Positions 34,534 to 43,601 of a stretch of DNA of 64,000 nucleotides are shown here, one piece after another (the first letter of the stretch is position 1; every line of letters begins with the position of its first letter). The notes beneath the pieces were generated by a model, which searched no databases, was not told the DNA's origin, and worked only from the letters and a program-made list of their open reading frames with translations. Source of the DNA: Rhodospirillales bacterium. Lineage in GTDB: Bacteria; Pseudomonadota; Alphaproteobacteria; Acetobacterales; Acetobacteraceae. Made by a program: the position numbers and the translations under genes. Location: positions 1 through 64,000 of the forward strand of contig JANXTF010000128.1 of NCBI GenBank assembly GCA_025352565.1. Direction: 5' to 3'.

Positions 34534-35214
34534 TCAGCACGCCGATCCGGAAAGACGCAGCAGCAGCGGCGCCGCCGCTTCCGCGCGACCTGACATGAGC
34601 ATCGAGACGGCCATGCCACCGTCATGGGCGATCAACGCGGTGAGAGCGCCCTGCAATCCTCGGTCATCGCTGTCGTCCTCACGGGACAGGTAGTCCCAGG
34701 CAGCCTTCGGCGCGGCAAGCCAGGCGGCGAACCCGGCGGGCCAAGCCGCGCCATGCCCGGCGATCGCGACCAGCAGATCATTTCGCTCGTCGCCTTCCAT
34801 CGCGATGATGCCGCCCCGAGGGAGGCTCTCGGCCGCCAGCAGAAGCATGTTGAGAACCAGGCGCGCGACATTTGCGGGAAGCAGCGTCTGCGGGTCGATA
34901 CCGGACAGCCGAACCTCGATCCGTCCCCGGCCCAGATTCGCGGCAAGCTTCAGCAGGTCGGCCAGGCTTGCGGCCTCGTTGCCGTCACCCCATGCCGCGC
35001 GCATCAATCGCAGGCGTTGCACCACCTCGTCGGCTGCCTCCTCCGCAAGGTCCAGTGCTTCGCGTGCGTCGTCGGGTGCCTCGCGCGCGAATTGCAGCGA
35101 GTTGCGCACGGTCCCGAGGCCGCCGGCGAAGTCGTGGCAAAGGCGGGACGCGAGCAGAGCGGCGAGCTTCAGGCCGTCTGGGCCCGCGACGGCAGGGAAC
35201 GGAGGTTGCGCCAT
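34534..35214 (-). CDS. chpT: ChpT-like histidine phosphotransferase
   Basis: 226 residues. The N-terminal LASRLCHDFAGGLGTVRNSL has the phosphorylated His in the CHD motif of ChpT, which relays phosphate from CckA to CtrA and CpdR in alphaproteobacterial cell-cycle control. The C-terminal half resembles a degenerate histidine-kinase ATPase fold, as expected. ATG at 35214. No cckA or ctrA is in the window. The small gene at 34256 follows on the same strand. Confidence 0.82.
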   Translation of the reverse strand: MAQPPFPAVAGPDGLKLAALLASRLCHDFAGGLGTVRNSLQFAREAPDDAREALDLAEEAADEVVQRLRLMRAAWGDGNEAASLADLLKLAANLGRGRIEVRLSGIDPQTLLPANVARLVLNMLLLAAESLPRGGIIAMEGDERNDLLVAIAGHGAAWPAGFAAWLAAPKAAWDYLSREDDSDDRGLQGALTALIAHDGGMAVSMLMSGRAEAAAPLLLRLSGSAC

Positions 35215-35343
35215 GCTCTCACCAATCCCAGAATGCGGAAAGCAGGGGCTTACGCCGTCCGATGAAACATTGTCGATGGTCGACCGCCCCGACCGACGGT
35301 TTCGCGTGGGACGCGCATAACATCGCACTCGAGTGGAGGTTCC

Positions 35344-35538
35344 GTGTCATCTGCAGGAGGCATTGGCGGCACGTCGTTCCTCGAACCGGGCCAATGGGTA
35401 CGCCATCCCGGCCAGCCCGACTGGGGGGAGGGGCAGGTGCAATCGGCGCTCGGAGAGCGGATCACGGTCAATTTCGAGGGCGCCGGCAAGGTGCTCATCA
35501 ACGCCAGTGTCGTGAAGCTGGAGGTTATCTCGCGGTAG
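35344..35538 (+). CDS. DUF3553 protein
   Basis: 64 residues. The motif FLEPGQWVRHPGQPDWGEGQVQ followed by ITVNFEGAGKVLIN matches DUF3553, a small all-beta domain also found at the end of UvrD-like helicases. As a free protein its role is unknown. Start is GTG at 35344. It lies between chpT (divergent) and moaA. Confidence 0.85.
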   Translation: MSSAGGIGGTSFLEPGQWVRHPGQPDWGEGQVQSALGERITVNFEGAGKVLINASVVKLEVISR

Positions 35539-35577
35539 AGGGTTGCGAACACGGCCTCGCAAAGCGATGTTCGAGAT

Positions 35578-36588
35578 ATGTCCCTGGGAATAACGCCTGC
35601 CGTGATCGACCCGTTCGGCCGGGCCATCACCTATCTCCGCGTGTCCGTCACCGACCGCTGTGACCTTCGCTGTGTCTACTGCATGGCCGAGGACATGCAT
35701 TTTCTGCCCAAGGCGGAATTGCTGAGCCTCGAGGAATTGTACCGGGTCTGTGCCGCCTTCATGCGCCTCGGCACCCGCAAGCTTCGGATCACCGGAGGCG
35801 AGCCGTTGGTGCGCCGCGATGTGATGTCGCTGTTTCGCGGGTTGGGGTCGCGCATCGGCGAAGGGCTGGACGAGGTGACGCTTACCACCAACGGCACCCT
35901 GCTCGACCGTCATGCCGCCGATTTGTTCGCGGCCGGCGTGCGCCGCGTGAACGTGAGTCTCGACACGCTCGATCCGGCGCGTTTCGCCGCGATCACGCGC
36001 TGGGGCAAGATCGAGAAGACGCTCGAGGGCATCTTCGCGGCCAAAACCGCCGGCCTGGCCGTGAAGATCAACGCGGTGGCGCTCAAGGGCGTGAACGAGC
36101 ACGAATTCGACACCATGCTGGCTTGGTGCGGCGAACACGGTTTCGATCTCTGCCTGATCGAGACGATGCCGCTCGGCGCGATCGACGGCGATCGCGCCGA
36201 TCAATACCTGCCGCTTTCCCTGGTGCGCGCCCGTCTGCGCCAGACCTGGACGCTGGAGGAGACCGGCTACCGCACCGGCGGCCCGGCCCGCTATTTCACC
36301 GTCGCCGAAACCGGACACCGCATCGGCTTCATCACGCCGCTCACCCATAATTTCTGCGAAAGCTGCAACCGCGTGCGGCTGACCTGCACCGGCACGCTGT
36401 ATATGTGCCTCGGCCAGGACGATCAGGCGGATCTGCGCCAGACGCTCCGCTCAGGCGCCAGCGACGAGGCCCTGGAAGCCGCGATCCGGGCGGCAATCGC
36501 GCGCAAGCCGAAGGGCCACGATTTCATCATCGACCGTCGACACACCCAGCCGGCACTCGAGCGTCACATGAGTGTGACGGGCGGGTGA
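35578..36588 (+). CDS. moaA: GTP 3',8-cyclase (molybdenum cofactor synthesis)
   Basis: Radical-SAM enzyme catalysing the first step of molybdenum cofactor synthesis with MoaC. 336 residues. The radical-SAM cluster motif [10 protein letters not shown] places Cys at 28, 32 and 35; GGEPLVRRD is the SAM-binding GGE motif; the second iron-sulfur cluster is in [15 protein letters not shown] near residue 260. The C-terminus ends VTGG, close to the Gly-Gly tail usual for MoaA. No other moa genes are present. Confidence 0.94.
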   Translation: MSLGITPAVIDPFGRAITYLRVSVTDRCDLRCVYCMAEDMHFLPKAELLSLEELYRVCAAFMRLGTRKLRITGGEPLVRRDVMSLFRGLGSRIGEGLDEVTLTTNGTLLDRHAADLFAAGVRRVNVSLDTLDPARFAAITRWGKIEKTLEGIFAAKTAGLAVKINAVALKGVNEHEFDTMLAWCGEHGFDLCLIETMPLGAIDGDRADQYLPLSLVRARLRQTWTLEETGYRTGGPARYFTVAETGHRIGFITPLTHNFCESCNRVRLTCTGTLYMCLGQDDQADLRQTLRSGASDEALEAAIRAAIARKPKGHDFIIDRRHTQPALERHMSVTGG

Positions 36589-36668
36589 CACTGGCCGCCG
36601 CGCCCTGGTCGCAAAAGATTTTTGTTCACAAAGGCGTGATCAAATCGCTAGTCTGTACTCGAACATTC

Positions 36669-38558
36669 ATGATCGGGGATCGGGTGGCAAATTGGCGGGT
36701 TATGGCGGTGATGGTCGCCGGAATGGCGGCGCTTGGTGCCTGTCCCGCATGGTCGTCCGCAGAAACGCCGCTGAAGATCCTGCTGGCCGACAACAGCTAC
36801 GATGTCGCCGCCGATGGCACCTATATCCAGACCTACCGCTTCGAATTCCGGCCCACCAACGATGCCGCCGCCCGGCGCGAGGCGCAGCAGGCCGTCTCCT
36901 ACAGCCCCTCGCTCGAAGACCTCACCATCACCGAGGCCTACACGCAGAAGCCTGATGGCCGCCGCATCCCGGTGGCGCCGTCGGCGATCCACGACCAGCT
37001 TCCACGGGGTGGGCCGGACCTTGCGAGCTTCAGCGACCAGCGACAGAAGGTGCTGGTGTTTCCCGACGTGGGAGGGGGCGACACCCTGGTCTATGCGTGG
37101 CGCCGTGACGTGCACAAGCCGGTGTTTCCCGGTCAGTTCATGACCAGCGTGTACATGTCCAGCAACAATCCCTGGGGCGAAATGAGCCTCACGGTGCGGG
37201 CGCCCGCCTCCCTGGCGCTGCACACCGAGGCACATGACATGGCCGGGTCGGTCGAGCACGACGGTGCGGCGGTGGTCTATCGCTGGAGTGCCAGCAACCC
37301 CACGCCGCAATCCAGCAATGCCGCGGCGGTCGGGCCGTATGATCGCCTGCCGCGCGTGTTCGTATCGAGCTTCGCCGGATATCAGGAGTTCGCCGCCGCC
37401 TATGGCGGGCTCGCCAACCAAAAAGCCCGCGTGACGCCCGCGATCCAGGCGCTCGCGGACCGCCTCACCGCCGGCATCGCGGACCGGCACGAGCAGGCGC
37501 GGGTAATCTACGACTGGGTAAGCGTGAATATCCGCTACGTCGCGGTCTATCTCAACATGGGAGCCCTGGAGCCCCATGAGGCCGATGCCGTGATCGCGGA
37601 CGGCTACGGCGATTGCAAGGACCATGTCGTGCTGTTCAACGCGCTGCTGGCCGCTCGCGGCATCGCGGCCGAACTGGTGATGATCAACCTTGGCACGCAC
37701 TACACGCTGAGCGCCCCGCCGACCTTCGCCCAACTGAACCACGCCATCACGTATCTGCCGGAGTTCGGGATCTACGCCGACACGACGGCCGGGACCGCGC
37801 CGTTCGGCACCCTGCCTTTCGAGGAATACGGCAAGCCGGTGGTACACGCGGTCGCCTCTGGCATCGCGCTTCGCCATGTGCCGACGCTGGCGCCGGGACA
37901 GGCGACGATGGAGCTTCGCACCGACGCCACGATGGACGACGACGGTGCCATCACGGGCACCACGACCACGTTGGCCCATGGCCCGTTCGCCGTCGATCTG
38001 CGTCGCACCGCCGCCTGGGCCGAGGCGACCGGCATCGCGAACGCGGCGGCCGCGCAACTGCGAGCCCTCGGTACCGAGGGCTCCGGCGCCTTCAGTTTCG
38101 AACCGCCCAACGGTTTGCTGGCGAGTTATGCGATGAGCGGCCAATTCCAACTCGATGCGCGCGCGGAGATCGTCGAGGGCGATGGCTTCATGCCGCCCAC
38201 TGGGCTGCGGGTGCTGACCCGCCCCGGAGACCTTCTGCTGGGGCCGCTGTCGATGCGCAAGCTTGCCGACACTGAACCGACCCCCTGCTTCGCCGGCCGC
38301 CAGAGGGAGGACATCGTGTTGCGGCTGCCCAAGGGACGCCACCTGATCCGGCTACCTAAAAAAGTTATCCTCGAAAACAGCCTGCTAGACTATCATTCCT
38401 CGTGGGAAATGGACGGACCGAGCTTGGTCATGCATCGGGAATTGGTCAGTCATCCCGGCGGTCAGCTGTGCATCGGCGCCGAGAGGCGCGCGGCGGCCGA
38501 GGCCATGGCCGTGATCCGTCACGATGAACGCCGACAGATCGCGCTCGCGGACGAGTAG
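36669..38558 (+). CDS. Secreted DUF3857/transglutaminase-like protein
   Basis: 629 residues. N-terminal signal sequence (hydrophobic stretch about residues 12-30 with an ALGAC-like site; ATG at 36669, alternative ATG 36 bases later). A DUF3857 domain (about 35-230) is followed by a transglutaminase-like fold with the Cys-His-Asp set: YGDCKDHVVLFN (Cys near 315), NHAITYL and YADTT. Paired domains of this type act on peptides or polysaccharides in the periplasm; the substrate is not known. A strong hairpin follows the stop. Confidence 0.85.
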   Translation: MIGDRVANWRVMAVMVAGMAALGACPAWSSAETPLKILLADNSYDVAADGTYIQTYRFEFRPTNDAAARREAQQAVSYSPSLEDLTITEAYTQKPDGRRIPVAPSAIHDQLPRGGPDLASFSDQRQKVLVFPDVGGGDTLVYAWRRDVHKPVFPGQFMTSVYMSSNNPWGEMSLTVRAPASLALHTEAHDMAGSVEHDGAAVVYRWSASNPTPQSSNAAAVGPYDRLPRVFVSSFAGYQEFAAAYGGLANQKARVTPAIQALADRLTAGIADRHEQARVIYDWVSVNIRYVAVYLNMGALEPHEADAVIADGYGDCKDHVVLFNALLAARGIAAELVMINLGTHYTLSAPPTFAQLNHAITYLPEFGIYADTTAGTAPFGTLPFEEYGKPVVHAVASGIALRHVPTLAPGQATMELRTDATMDDDGAITGTTTTLAHGPFAVDLRRTAAWAEATGIANAAAAQLRALGTEGSGAFSFEPPNGLLASYAMSGQFQLDARAEIVEGDGFMPPTGLRVLTRPGDLLLGPLSMRKLADTEPTPCFAGRQREDIVLRLPKGRHLIRLPKKVILENSLLDYHSSWEMDGPSLVMHRELVSHPGGQLCIGAERRAAAEAMAVIRHDERRQIALADE

Positions 38559-38568
38559 CCGTCGCAAG

Positions 38569-38599
38569 GACATGGCGGGGCACCGTGCCCCGCCATGTC
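38569..38599. terminator. Bidirectional terminator hairpin
   Basis: ACATGGCGGGGCA (38570-38582), three-base loop, TGCCCCGCCATGT (38586-38598): a perfect 13-bp stem, extended by one more G-C pair. It sits between the convergent transglutaminase-like and lipoprotein genes and could stop transcription from both sides. Confidence 0.8.
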
Positions 38600-38616
38600 T
38601 CAGGTCGGCCCCGGGA

Positions 38617-38802
38617 TCAGTAAGGCTTCACGATCACGCTGCCTGACGGCACGAGGGTCGGGGTGGTGGGCGATACCAGAACGGCTGACGGCACGACCGC
38701 TATCGGGGTTGGCGCGGGCGCATTGTCGACCCTGCTGTAGCAGGCGGCAACCGGAAGAGTGAGCGCTGCCAGCGCCGCCGCCCGTATCAGGAACATATTC
38801 AT
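38617..38802 (-). CDS. Small lipoprotein
   Basis: 61 residues beginning MNMFLIRAAALAALTLPVAAC: a short signal with lipobox PVAAC and modified Cys at residue 21. The mature part is only 40 residues and rich in Pro, Val, Ser and Thr. GGAG lies just upstream of the ATG at 38802. No domain recognised; probably an outer-membrane or periplasmic lipid-anchored peptide. Confidence 0.75.
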   Translation of the reverse strand: MNMFLIRAAALAALTLPVAACYSRVDNAPAPTPIAVVPSAVLVSPTTPTLVPSGSVIVKPY

Positions 38803-38833
38803 TGGAGTTCTCCTGCGTAATGTGACGCGGCTG

Positions 38834-39727
38834 TTACGCGGGGCGTGCCGGAAGGTTCCTGTTCCGATCCGGTTGATCTTCCAGAACACTTGCGAGCGAC
38901 GTCGCGGCACTGCCCGGACGGAGCGCCTTTGGCTGCCCCGGTCCCGGCGCCCAACCCGTCAGCACAGCAAAACGCAGCGTGGCGGCGTGGCGTTCACCCG
39001 CTCGCGGCAACGCCGCCAGCGCGCGGGGCAGGAGCGAGGCAGGCGTTGGACCCCTGTCGCGCAACGCCAACGCGTTGGTCTCCCCCGCGGCCCGCAGATC
39101 GCGGGCGAGATCCATCGGGTCGGCGTAAAGCAGGCGAAGATCCTCGATATCGGCCACCGGCAGCGCGAACCCGGCGCGTTGAAGCAGGCTCGCGCAATCG
39201 CGCAGTTCAGGGAACGGCGAGACCCGGGGCGAGGCGCCGCCCGCGAGACCGATCTCCGCATCGGTCAACGCCGCGCGCAATTCGGCCAGCGTGCCGAGCG
39301 CGGGCAGGCTGGCCAGCAGCAGCCCGTCCGGCCGCAAGGCCCGGCGCAACTGGATCAGCGCGCCCGGCAGGTCATTGACCCAGTGCAGCGACAGGCTGGC
39401 TACGACGAGGTCGAAGCTGGCGGGCGCGAATGGCAGGAACTCCTCATCGCCCGCCACCGCCAGGCCGCTCCCATCGAGCCGCGCCATCGCGGGCGAGAGG
39501 TCGCATGTCACGGTCACGATGCCCCGCGCGCGCAACAGCGGCGCCACCACGCCCCGGCCGCCCACATCGAGCGCCAAGGTGAACCGGCGCGTGGTGTCGT
39601 CCAGCCGGTCGAGCAGGCGCTCGGCGCAGTCTCGCAGCACATCCTCCACCCGGCCCACGAGGGGCGCTGCCCGGTCGCGATGGCGGCGAACAACGATACG
39701 ATCGAAAATGACGGGTGGCGCGGACAT
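38834..39727 (-). CDS. BioC/NDUFAF5-like SAM-dependent methyltransferase
   Basis: 297 residues. Class I methyltransferase: opening FDRIVVRRHRDRAAP, weak SAM motif LALDVGGRGVVAPLL near residue 53, VTCDLSPAMA near 73 and LVVASLSLHWVNDLPGAL near 108, which is the family's diagnostic LHWVND segment. Relatives are BioC and NDUFAF5, a complex I assembly factor that acts as an arginine hydroxylase. Alphaproteobacteria often have it facing comF; here two sulfur genes lie between. Confidence 0.85.
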   Translation of the reverse strand: MSAPPVIFDRIVVRRHRDRAAPLVGRVEDVLRDCAERLLDRLDDTTRRFTLALDVGGRGVVAPLLRARGIVTVTCDLSPAMARLDGSGLAVAGDEEFLPFAPASFDLVVASLSLHWVNDLPGALIQLRRALRPDGLLLASLPALGTLAELRAALTDAEIGLAGGASPRVSPFPELRDCASLLQRAGFALPVADIEDLRLLYADPMDLARDLRAAGETNALALRDRGPTPASLLPRALAALPRAGERHAATLRFAVLTGWAPGPGQPKALRPGSAATSLASVLEDQPDRNRNLPARPA

Positions 39728-39808
39728 GCACGAGCATGTGCATCCGCGCCGCGTTGCTGCCAAGGCGCCGCCGGGCCTAGTCTGCCGCAATCACGCAGGA
39801 GGAACGTC

Positions 39809-40432
39809 ATGAACGCGCCCGTGGACATCGCCACCGAGATCGCCACCGCCCGAGCCGAGGCGGTCGCCGCGGCCTTGGACCGCATCCGGGAGATCGAGAC
39901 ACGCGACGGCGTCACCCGGGCCTCGCTCGACGCGATCAAGGCGGAGATGCTGGCGCTGGCGTCCCATGAGCGGCTGTTTCCATCGGCTGAATTCCCGCCG
40001 CTGCCGGACGGCGAGAAGGGCTCCAAGCGCTATCTGCTGCAGGAGGACCCGGGTGGTCGTTTCGCCATGTACATGCTGGCGCTGAACCCCGGCAATTCCA
40101 CCAAGCCGCACGACCACACCACCTGGGCCGTGGTGGCCGCCGTCGAGGGGCAGGAATTGAACAAGGTCTATCGCCGCACCGATGACGGCGCGGTTCCCGG
40201 CCATTGCGAGCTGGAACTGGCGCACGAGGTGGTGGTCGAACCCGGCATCGGCATCGCGCTCATGCCCGAGGACATCCACTCGATCCACACAACCGGCAGC
40301 CACCCCACGCGGCATCTGCACGTTTATGGCCTGGCGCTGGAGAAGCTGGACCGGCGCCTCGCCTACGACGCCGAGACGGGGGTCGTGAAACCCTACAACG
40401 CCAGCTTCATGCAGCCGACCGCGAATCGCTGA
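39809..40432 (+). CDS. Thiol dioxygenase (cysteine/3-mercaptopropionate dioxygenase family)
   Basis: Iron-dependent cupin that oxidises a thiol to a sulfinic acid. 207 residues with the iron ligands in PHDHTTW (His101, His103) and a third His in SIHTTGSHPTRHLHVYG. Cysteine and 3-mercaptopropionate dioxygenases cannot be separated by eye. A strong AGGAGG at 39798-39803 precedes the ATG at 39809. The multi-rhodanese gene starts directly at its stop, which points to a sulfur oxidation and transfer unit. Confidence 0.9.
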   Translation: MNAPVDIATEIATARAEAVAAALDRIREIETRDGVTRASLDAIKAEMLALASHERLFPSAEFPPLPDGEKGSKRYLLQEDPGGRFAMYMLALNPGNSTKPHDHTTWAVVAAVEGQELNKVYRRTDDGAVPGHCELELAHEVVVEPGIGIALMPEDIHSIHTTGSHPTRHLHVYGLALEKLDRRLAYDAETGVVKPYNASFMQPTANR

Positions 40433-42019
40433 ATGCGCCGCATCGCTGCCGCCACCTTGCGCAGCTGGATCATGGATGGCGGTGAACTCGCTCTCCTCGA
40501 CGCCCGCGAGGAAGGCGAATTCGGCACCGGCCATCTGTTCTGGGCGGTGCCGTGCCCGCTTTCGCGCCGCGAGGAGCGCGCGGCCGCGCTGCTGCCCCGG
40601 ATCGGCACTCGCATCGTGTGCGTCGATGACGGGCGCGGCCTGGCCGAGAAGCTGGCCGACTATCTGGCCGAGTTAGGCGCCACCGATATCGCGGTTCTGG
40701 ATGGCGGCACGCCGGCATGGAATGCCGCGGGTTTCGTGCTGTTCACCGGCGTCAACGTGCCCTCCAAGGCATTCGGCGAATGGGCGGAGCACCATTACGG
40801 CACCGAGAGCGTCGACGCTGCGGAACTCCATGCCTGGCTCGCCGACGGCCGCGACATGATCGTGCTCGACAGCCGCCCGATGGCCGAATTTCATCGCATG
40901 TCGATCCCGACCGGCATCAACGTGCCCGGCGGAGAGCTGGCCTATCGCATCGGCGACCTGGTCCCGGACCCTGACACGCTCATCGTCGTCAACTGCGCCG
41001 GGCGCACCCGCTCGATCATGGGCGCCGAAAGCCTGCGCCGTGCCGGCGTGCCGAACCGCGTGGTGGCGTTGCGCAACGGGACCATGGGCTGGGAGTTGGC
41101 CGGGTTCTCGTGCGCGCGCGGCCGCGGCGAGCGTTATCCGGCCGGCAAGCCGATCACCGCAGCCGTCGCGCTGGAGCGGGCGGCCGCTTTCGCCCAGAGT
41201 GCCGGGGTGCGACTGATCGGGCCGATCGGACTGGCCCAGTTCACTGCCGACCCCACGCGCACCTGCTACGTGCTCGACGTGCGCGACCCGGCCGAATTCG
41301 GCGCCGGATATCGCCCAGGCAGCGTCTCGGCCCCCGGCGGCCAGCTGATACAGGGCACCGACACATGGGTTGGCGTGCGTGGCGCCCGCATCGCACTGAT
41401 CGACGATGACGGCGTTCGCGCCCGCATGAGCGCCGCATGGCTCCGCCTGATGGGACATCGCGACGTGTTCGTGGTCGAGGGCGGTCTCGATGAGATCGAG
41501 ATCGACCGCGACCCGGTGGATGGCGCCTCGGTGGATGGCGACCCGGTGGATGGCGCCCCGGCGGATGGGGCCCCGGTGGATGGGGCCCCGGTGGATGGGG
41601 CGTTGGTGATCGACCTCGCGGTGAGCGTGGCGTTCCGCGAGGGCCATATCCCCGGCGCCGTCTGGGGTGTCCGGTCCAGGCTGGACGCTCTCCGCTCCGT
41701 CCTGCAGGCCGCCGAACGGGTGGTCCTCACCTCGTCGGACGGCGCTCTGGCCCACCGCGCGGCCGCCGAGGCGCGGGGGCTGACGCGCGCGCCGGTCGCT
41801 GTACTGGCGGGTGGCACCGCCGCCTGGATCGCTGCCGGCGGCAAGCTGGAAGCGGATAGCACCGTGCCGGCGGACGCGGATTGCATCGATTTTTACCTTC
41901 GCCCCTACGACCGAAATTCCGGCATCGAGGCGGCCATGAAGGCCTACCTCTCCTGGGAGATCGATCTCGTGCGCGAGATCGCGCGCGACGGCACCGCGTC
42001 GTTCGGCCCGCCCGGATGA
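40433..42019 (+). CDS. Four-domain rhodanese sulfurtransferase
   Basis: 528 residues with four rhodanese-like domains (about 1-105, 125-240, 255-365, 395-470). Only the second keeps the catalytic Cys, Cys188 in VVNCAGRTRS; the other loops read CVDDGRG, IDDDGVRA and TSSDGALA. A 30-residue Asp/Pro/Val/Gly linker built from six 15-bp repeats joins domains 3 and 4. The C-terminal tail (AMKAYLSWEIDLVREIARDG) is helical. The ATG abuts the dioxygenase stop and the gene end overlaps comF. Probably handles sulfite or sulfane products of thiol oxidation; exact donor and acceptor unknown. Confidence 0.88.
   Translation: MRRIAAATLRSWIMDGGELALLDAREEGEFGTGHLFWAVPCPLSRREERAAALLPRIGTRIVCVDDGRGLAEKLADYLAELGATDIAVLDGGTPAWNAAGFVLFTGVNVPSKAFGEWAEHHYGTESVDAAELHAWLADGRDMIVLDSRPMAEFHRMSIPTGINVPGGELAYRIGDLVPDPDTLIVVNCAGRTRSIMGAESLRRAGVPNRVVALRNGTMGWELAGFSCARGRGERYPAGKPITAAVALERAAAFAQSAGVRLIGPIGLAQFTADPTRTCYVLDVRDPAEFGAGYRPGSVSAPGGQLIQGTDTWVGVRGARIALIDDDGVRARMSAAWLRLMGHRDVFVVEGGLDEIEIDRDPVDGASVDGDPVDGAPADGAPVDGAPVDGALVIDLAVSVAFREGHIPGAVWGVRSRLDALRSVLQAAERVVLTSSDGALAHRAAAEARGLTRAPVAVLAGGTAAWIAAGGKLEADSTVPADADCIDFYLRPYDRNSGIEAAMKAYLSWEIDLVREIARDGTASFGPPG
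41511..41600 (+). repeat. Six 15-bp tandem repeats inside the rhodanese gene
   Basis: Six in-frame 15-base units, consensus CCCCGGTGGATGGCG, encode a DPVDG/APVDG peptide repeat. Units differ at a few positions, so the array is not brand-new, but it is the kind of tract that changes copy number by slippage. It lies exactly between rhodanese domains 3 and 4. Confidence 0.9.
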
Positions 42020-42777
42020 TCCTGCCCGCGCGTGCCGTCGCGCATTACGCCACCCGCGCGTTGCTCGACCTGCTGCTGCCGCCGACCTGTCTCACCTGCG
42101 ACCAGCAGGTTGATGCACCGGGCCGCTTCTGCGTCACCTGTTTCGGGCTCACCAGCTTCATTACCGACCCGTGTTGCCATGCCTGCGGGCTGCCGTTCGA
42201 GGTGGCCGGGCAGGGGGGGCGGGAGCGCATCTGCCACACCTGCCGCGCCAATCCACCGCCGTGGGAGCGTGCCCGCGCCGCACTCCGCTACGATAAGCAG
42301 GCCCGGCGGCTGTTGCTGCCGCTTAAATACCACGACCGGGTGGAGCTTGCCGCCTCGCTCGGAGCGATGATGGCGCGGGCGGGCGCGGTTCTATTGGCCG
42401 AAGCCGATGTGGTGGTGCCGGTTCCGCTGCACCGCCAGCGTTTGCGGGCGCGCCGCTACAACCAGGCTGCCCTGCTCGCGCGCCAGGTCGCCCGTGGCGC
42501 CAAGCGTCCGTTGATCGTGGACGCCCTGCGGCGCATCCGGGCCACGCCCTCGCTCGCCTTCCTGTCCGCCGAACGACGGCAAGCGGCCGTGGACGGCGCC
42601 TTCTGGGTGCCGGACACGCGCGTCGCCGACATCGAGGGACGCCGTGTTCTGCTGGTCGACGACGTACTCACCTCGGGCGCCACCTGTGCCGGCTGCGCCG
42701 AGGCGCTGCTCGATGCGGGTGCGGCCGCCGTGGACGTGCTCGTCGCCGCGCGCGTGTCCAATCCCCGCGCACACTGA
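42016..42777 (+). CDS. comF: ComF family phosphoribosyltransferase-like protein
   Basis: 253 residues. N-terminal zinc-ribbon cysteines (CLTCDQQ, FCVTCF, CCHACG, CHTC), then a phosphoribosyltransferase fold with the PRPP loop VLLVDDVLTSGAT near residue 215. ComF proteins take part in DNA uptake or in handling of damaged nucleotides; the role in this organism is not known. ATG at 42016 overlaps the stop of the rhodanese gene, so it may be read from the dioxygenase promoter. Confidence 0.9.
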   Translation: MILPARAVAHYATRALLDLLLPPTCLTCDQQVDAPGRFCVTCFGLTSFITDPCCHACGLPFEVAGQGGRERICHTCRANPPPWERARAALRYDKQARRLLLPLKYHDRVELAASLGAMMARAGAVLLAEADVVVPVPLHRQRLRARRYNQAALLARQVARGAKRPLIVDALRRIRATPSLAFLSAERRQAAVDGAFWVPDTRVADIEGRRVLLVDDVLTSGATCAGCAEALLDAGAAAVDVLVAARVSNPRAH

Positions 42778-42832
42778 CGCCGCTTGCTTAAATGCCCTGG
42801 CCTCCGCAGATATCCCCTTGAAGGAGACCGCA

Positions 42833-43093
42833 ATGGCCGACGTCGAGATCTACACCCAGCGCTGGTGTCCGTTCTGCACCCGCGCCGTCAATCTTTTGGC
42901 CAAAAAAGGCGTCGAGTACCGTGAGATCGAGGCGCCGTCCGGCACGCCTGAGCGCGCCGAAGCGACCAAACGCTCCGGCGGTCGTTCCAGCGTGCCCCAG
43001 ATATTCATCGGCGGCACGCATGTCGGCGGCAGCGACGAGCTTGCGGCGCTCGAACGCGAGGGTAAGCTAGATGCGCTGCTGAAGGCGGCCTGA
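42833..43093 (+). CDS. grxC: Glutaredoxin 3
   Basis: 86 residues. Thiol-disulfide oxidoreductase using glutathione. Active site CPFC in YTQRWCPFCTRA, the cis-Pro loop SSVPQIFI and the GG pair VGGSDELAAL are all as expected for GrxC. AAGGAG lies upstream of the ATG at 42833. It follows comF and precedes the DUF1178 gene, a common alphaproteobacterial order. Confidence 0.95.
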   Translation: MADVEIYTQRWCPFCTRAVNLLAKKGVEYREIEAPSGTPERAEATKRSGGRSSVPQIFIGGTHVGGSDELAALEREGKLDALLKAA

Positions 43094-43098
43094 ATCCA

Positions 43099-43590
43099 AT
43101 GATCCACTACGACCTGCTATGCGCGGCCGACCACCGTTTCGACGGCTGGTTCCGCGACAGCGCCTCCTTCGAGATGCAGGCCGCGAGCCATCTGCTGGAA
43201 TGCCCGGTCTGCGGCGACCTGTCCGTGACGCGGGCGCTCATGTCCCCCGCCATCCCGCGCAAGGGCCGCAAGCCTCCGCCGCACGCAGTCGAGGCCGCGA
43301 GCGAAGCCGCCGAGACGCCCTCCGCCGCCCCGGCCGACCAGCCGGTTGCCGTCGCAGGCCAGAAGATGCCGGACCAGGTCCGGGCCGCGCTGCAGCGCAT
43401 CCGCGCCGAGGTTGAACGCAACTGCGACTATGTGGGCACCGGGTTCGCCGATGAGGCCGTGCGGATGCACCGGGGCGAATTGGAGAAACGCGGCATCTAC
43501 GGCGAAACCACTCCCGAGCAGGCCGAAATGCTGGCCGACGAAGGAGTGCAGGTCGCCAGCATCCCCTGGCTCCCGCGCTCCGACGGCTGA
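43099..43590 (+). CDS. DUF1178 protein with zinc-ribbon start
   Basis: 163 residues. N-terminal CxxC pattern (LLCAADH and ECPVCGD) resembling a zinc ribbon, an Ala/Pro-rich linker, and a C-terminal helical domain with NCDYVGTGFADEAVRMHRGE and IYGETTPEQAEML. DUF1178 proteins are found next to glutaredoxin in alphaproteobacteria; no reaction is known. Starts 5 bases after grxC. Confidence 0.88.
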   Translation: MIHYDLLCAADHRFDGWFRDSASFEMQAASHLLECPVCGDLSVTRALMSPAIPRKGRKPPPHAVEAASEAAETPSAAPADQPVAVAGQKMPDQVRAALQRIRAEVERNCDYVGTGFADEAVRMHRGELEKRGIYGETTPEQAEMLADEGVQVASIPWLPRSDG

Positions 43591-43601
43591 GAAACATCGC
43601 T

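Noticed and set aside
32382-34625. Long open frame of 747 codons on the minus strand
   Set aside because: It is antisense to the Atm1-type exporter, which has clear ABC motifs; the minus-strand product is low-complexity His/Ala/Gly/Glu-rich, as expected for GC-rich antisense.
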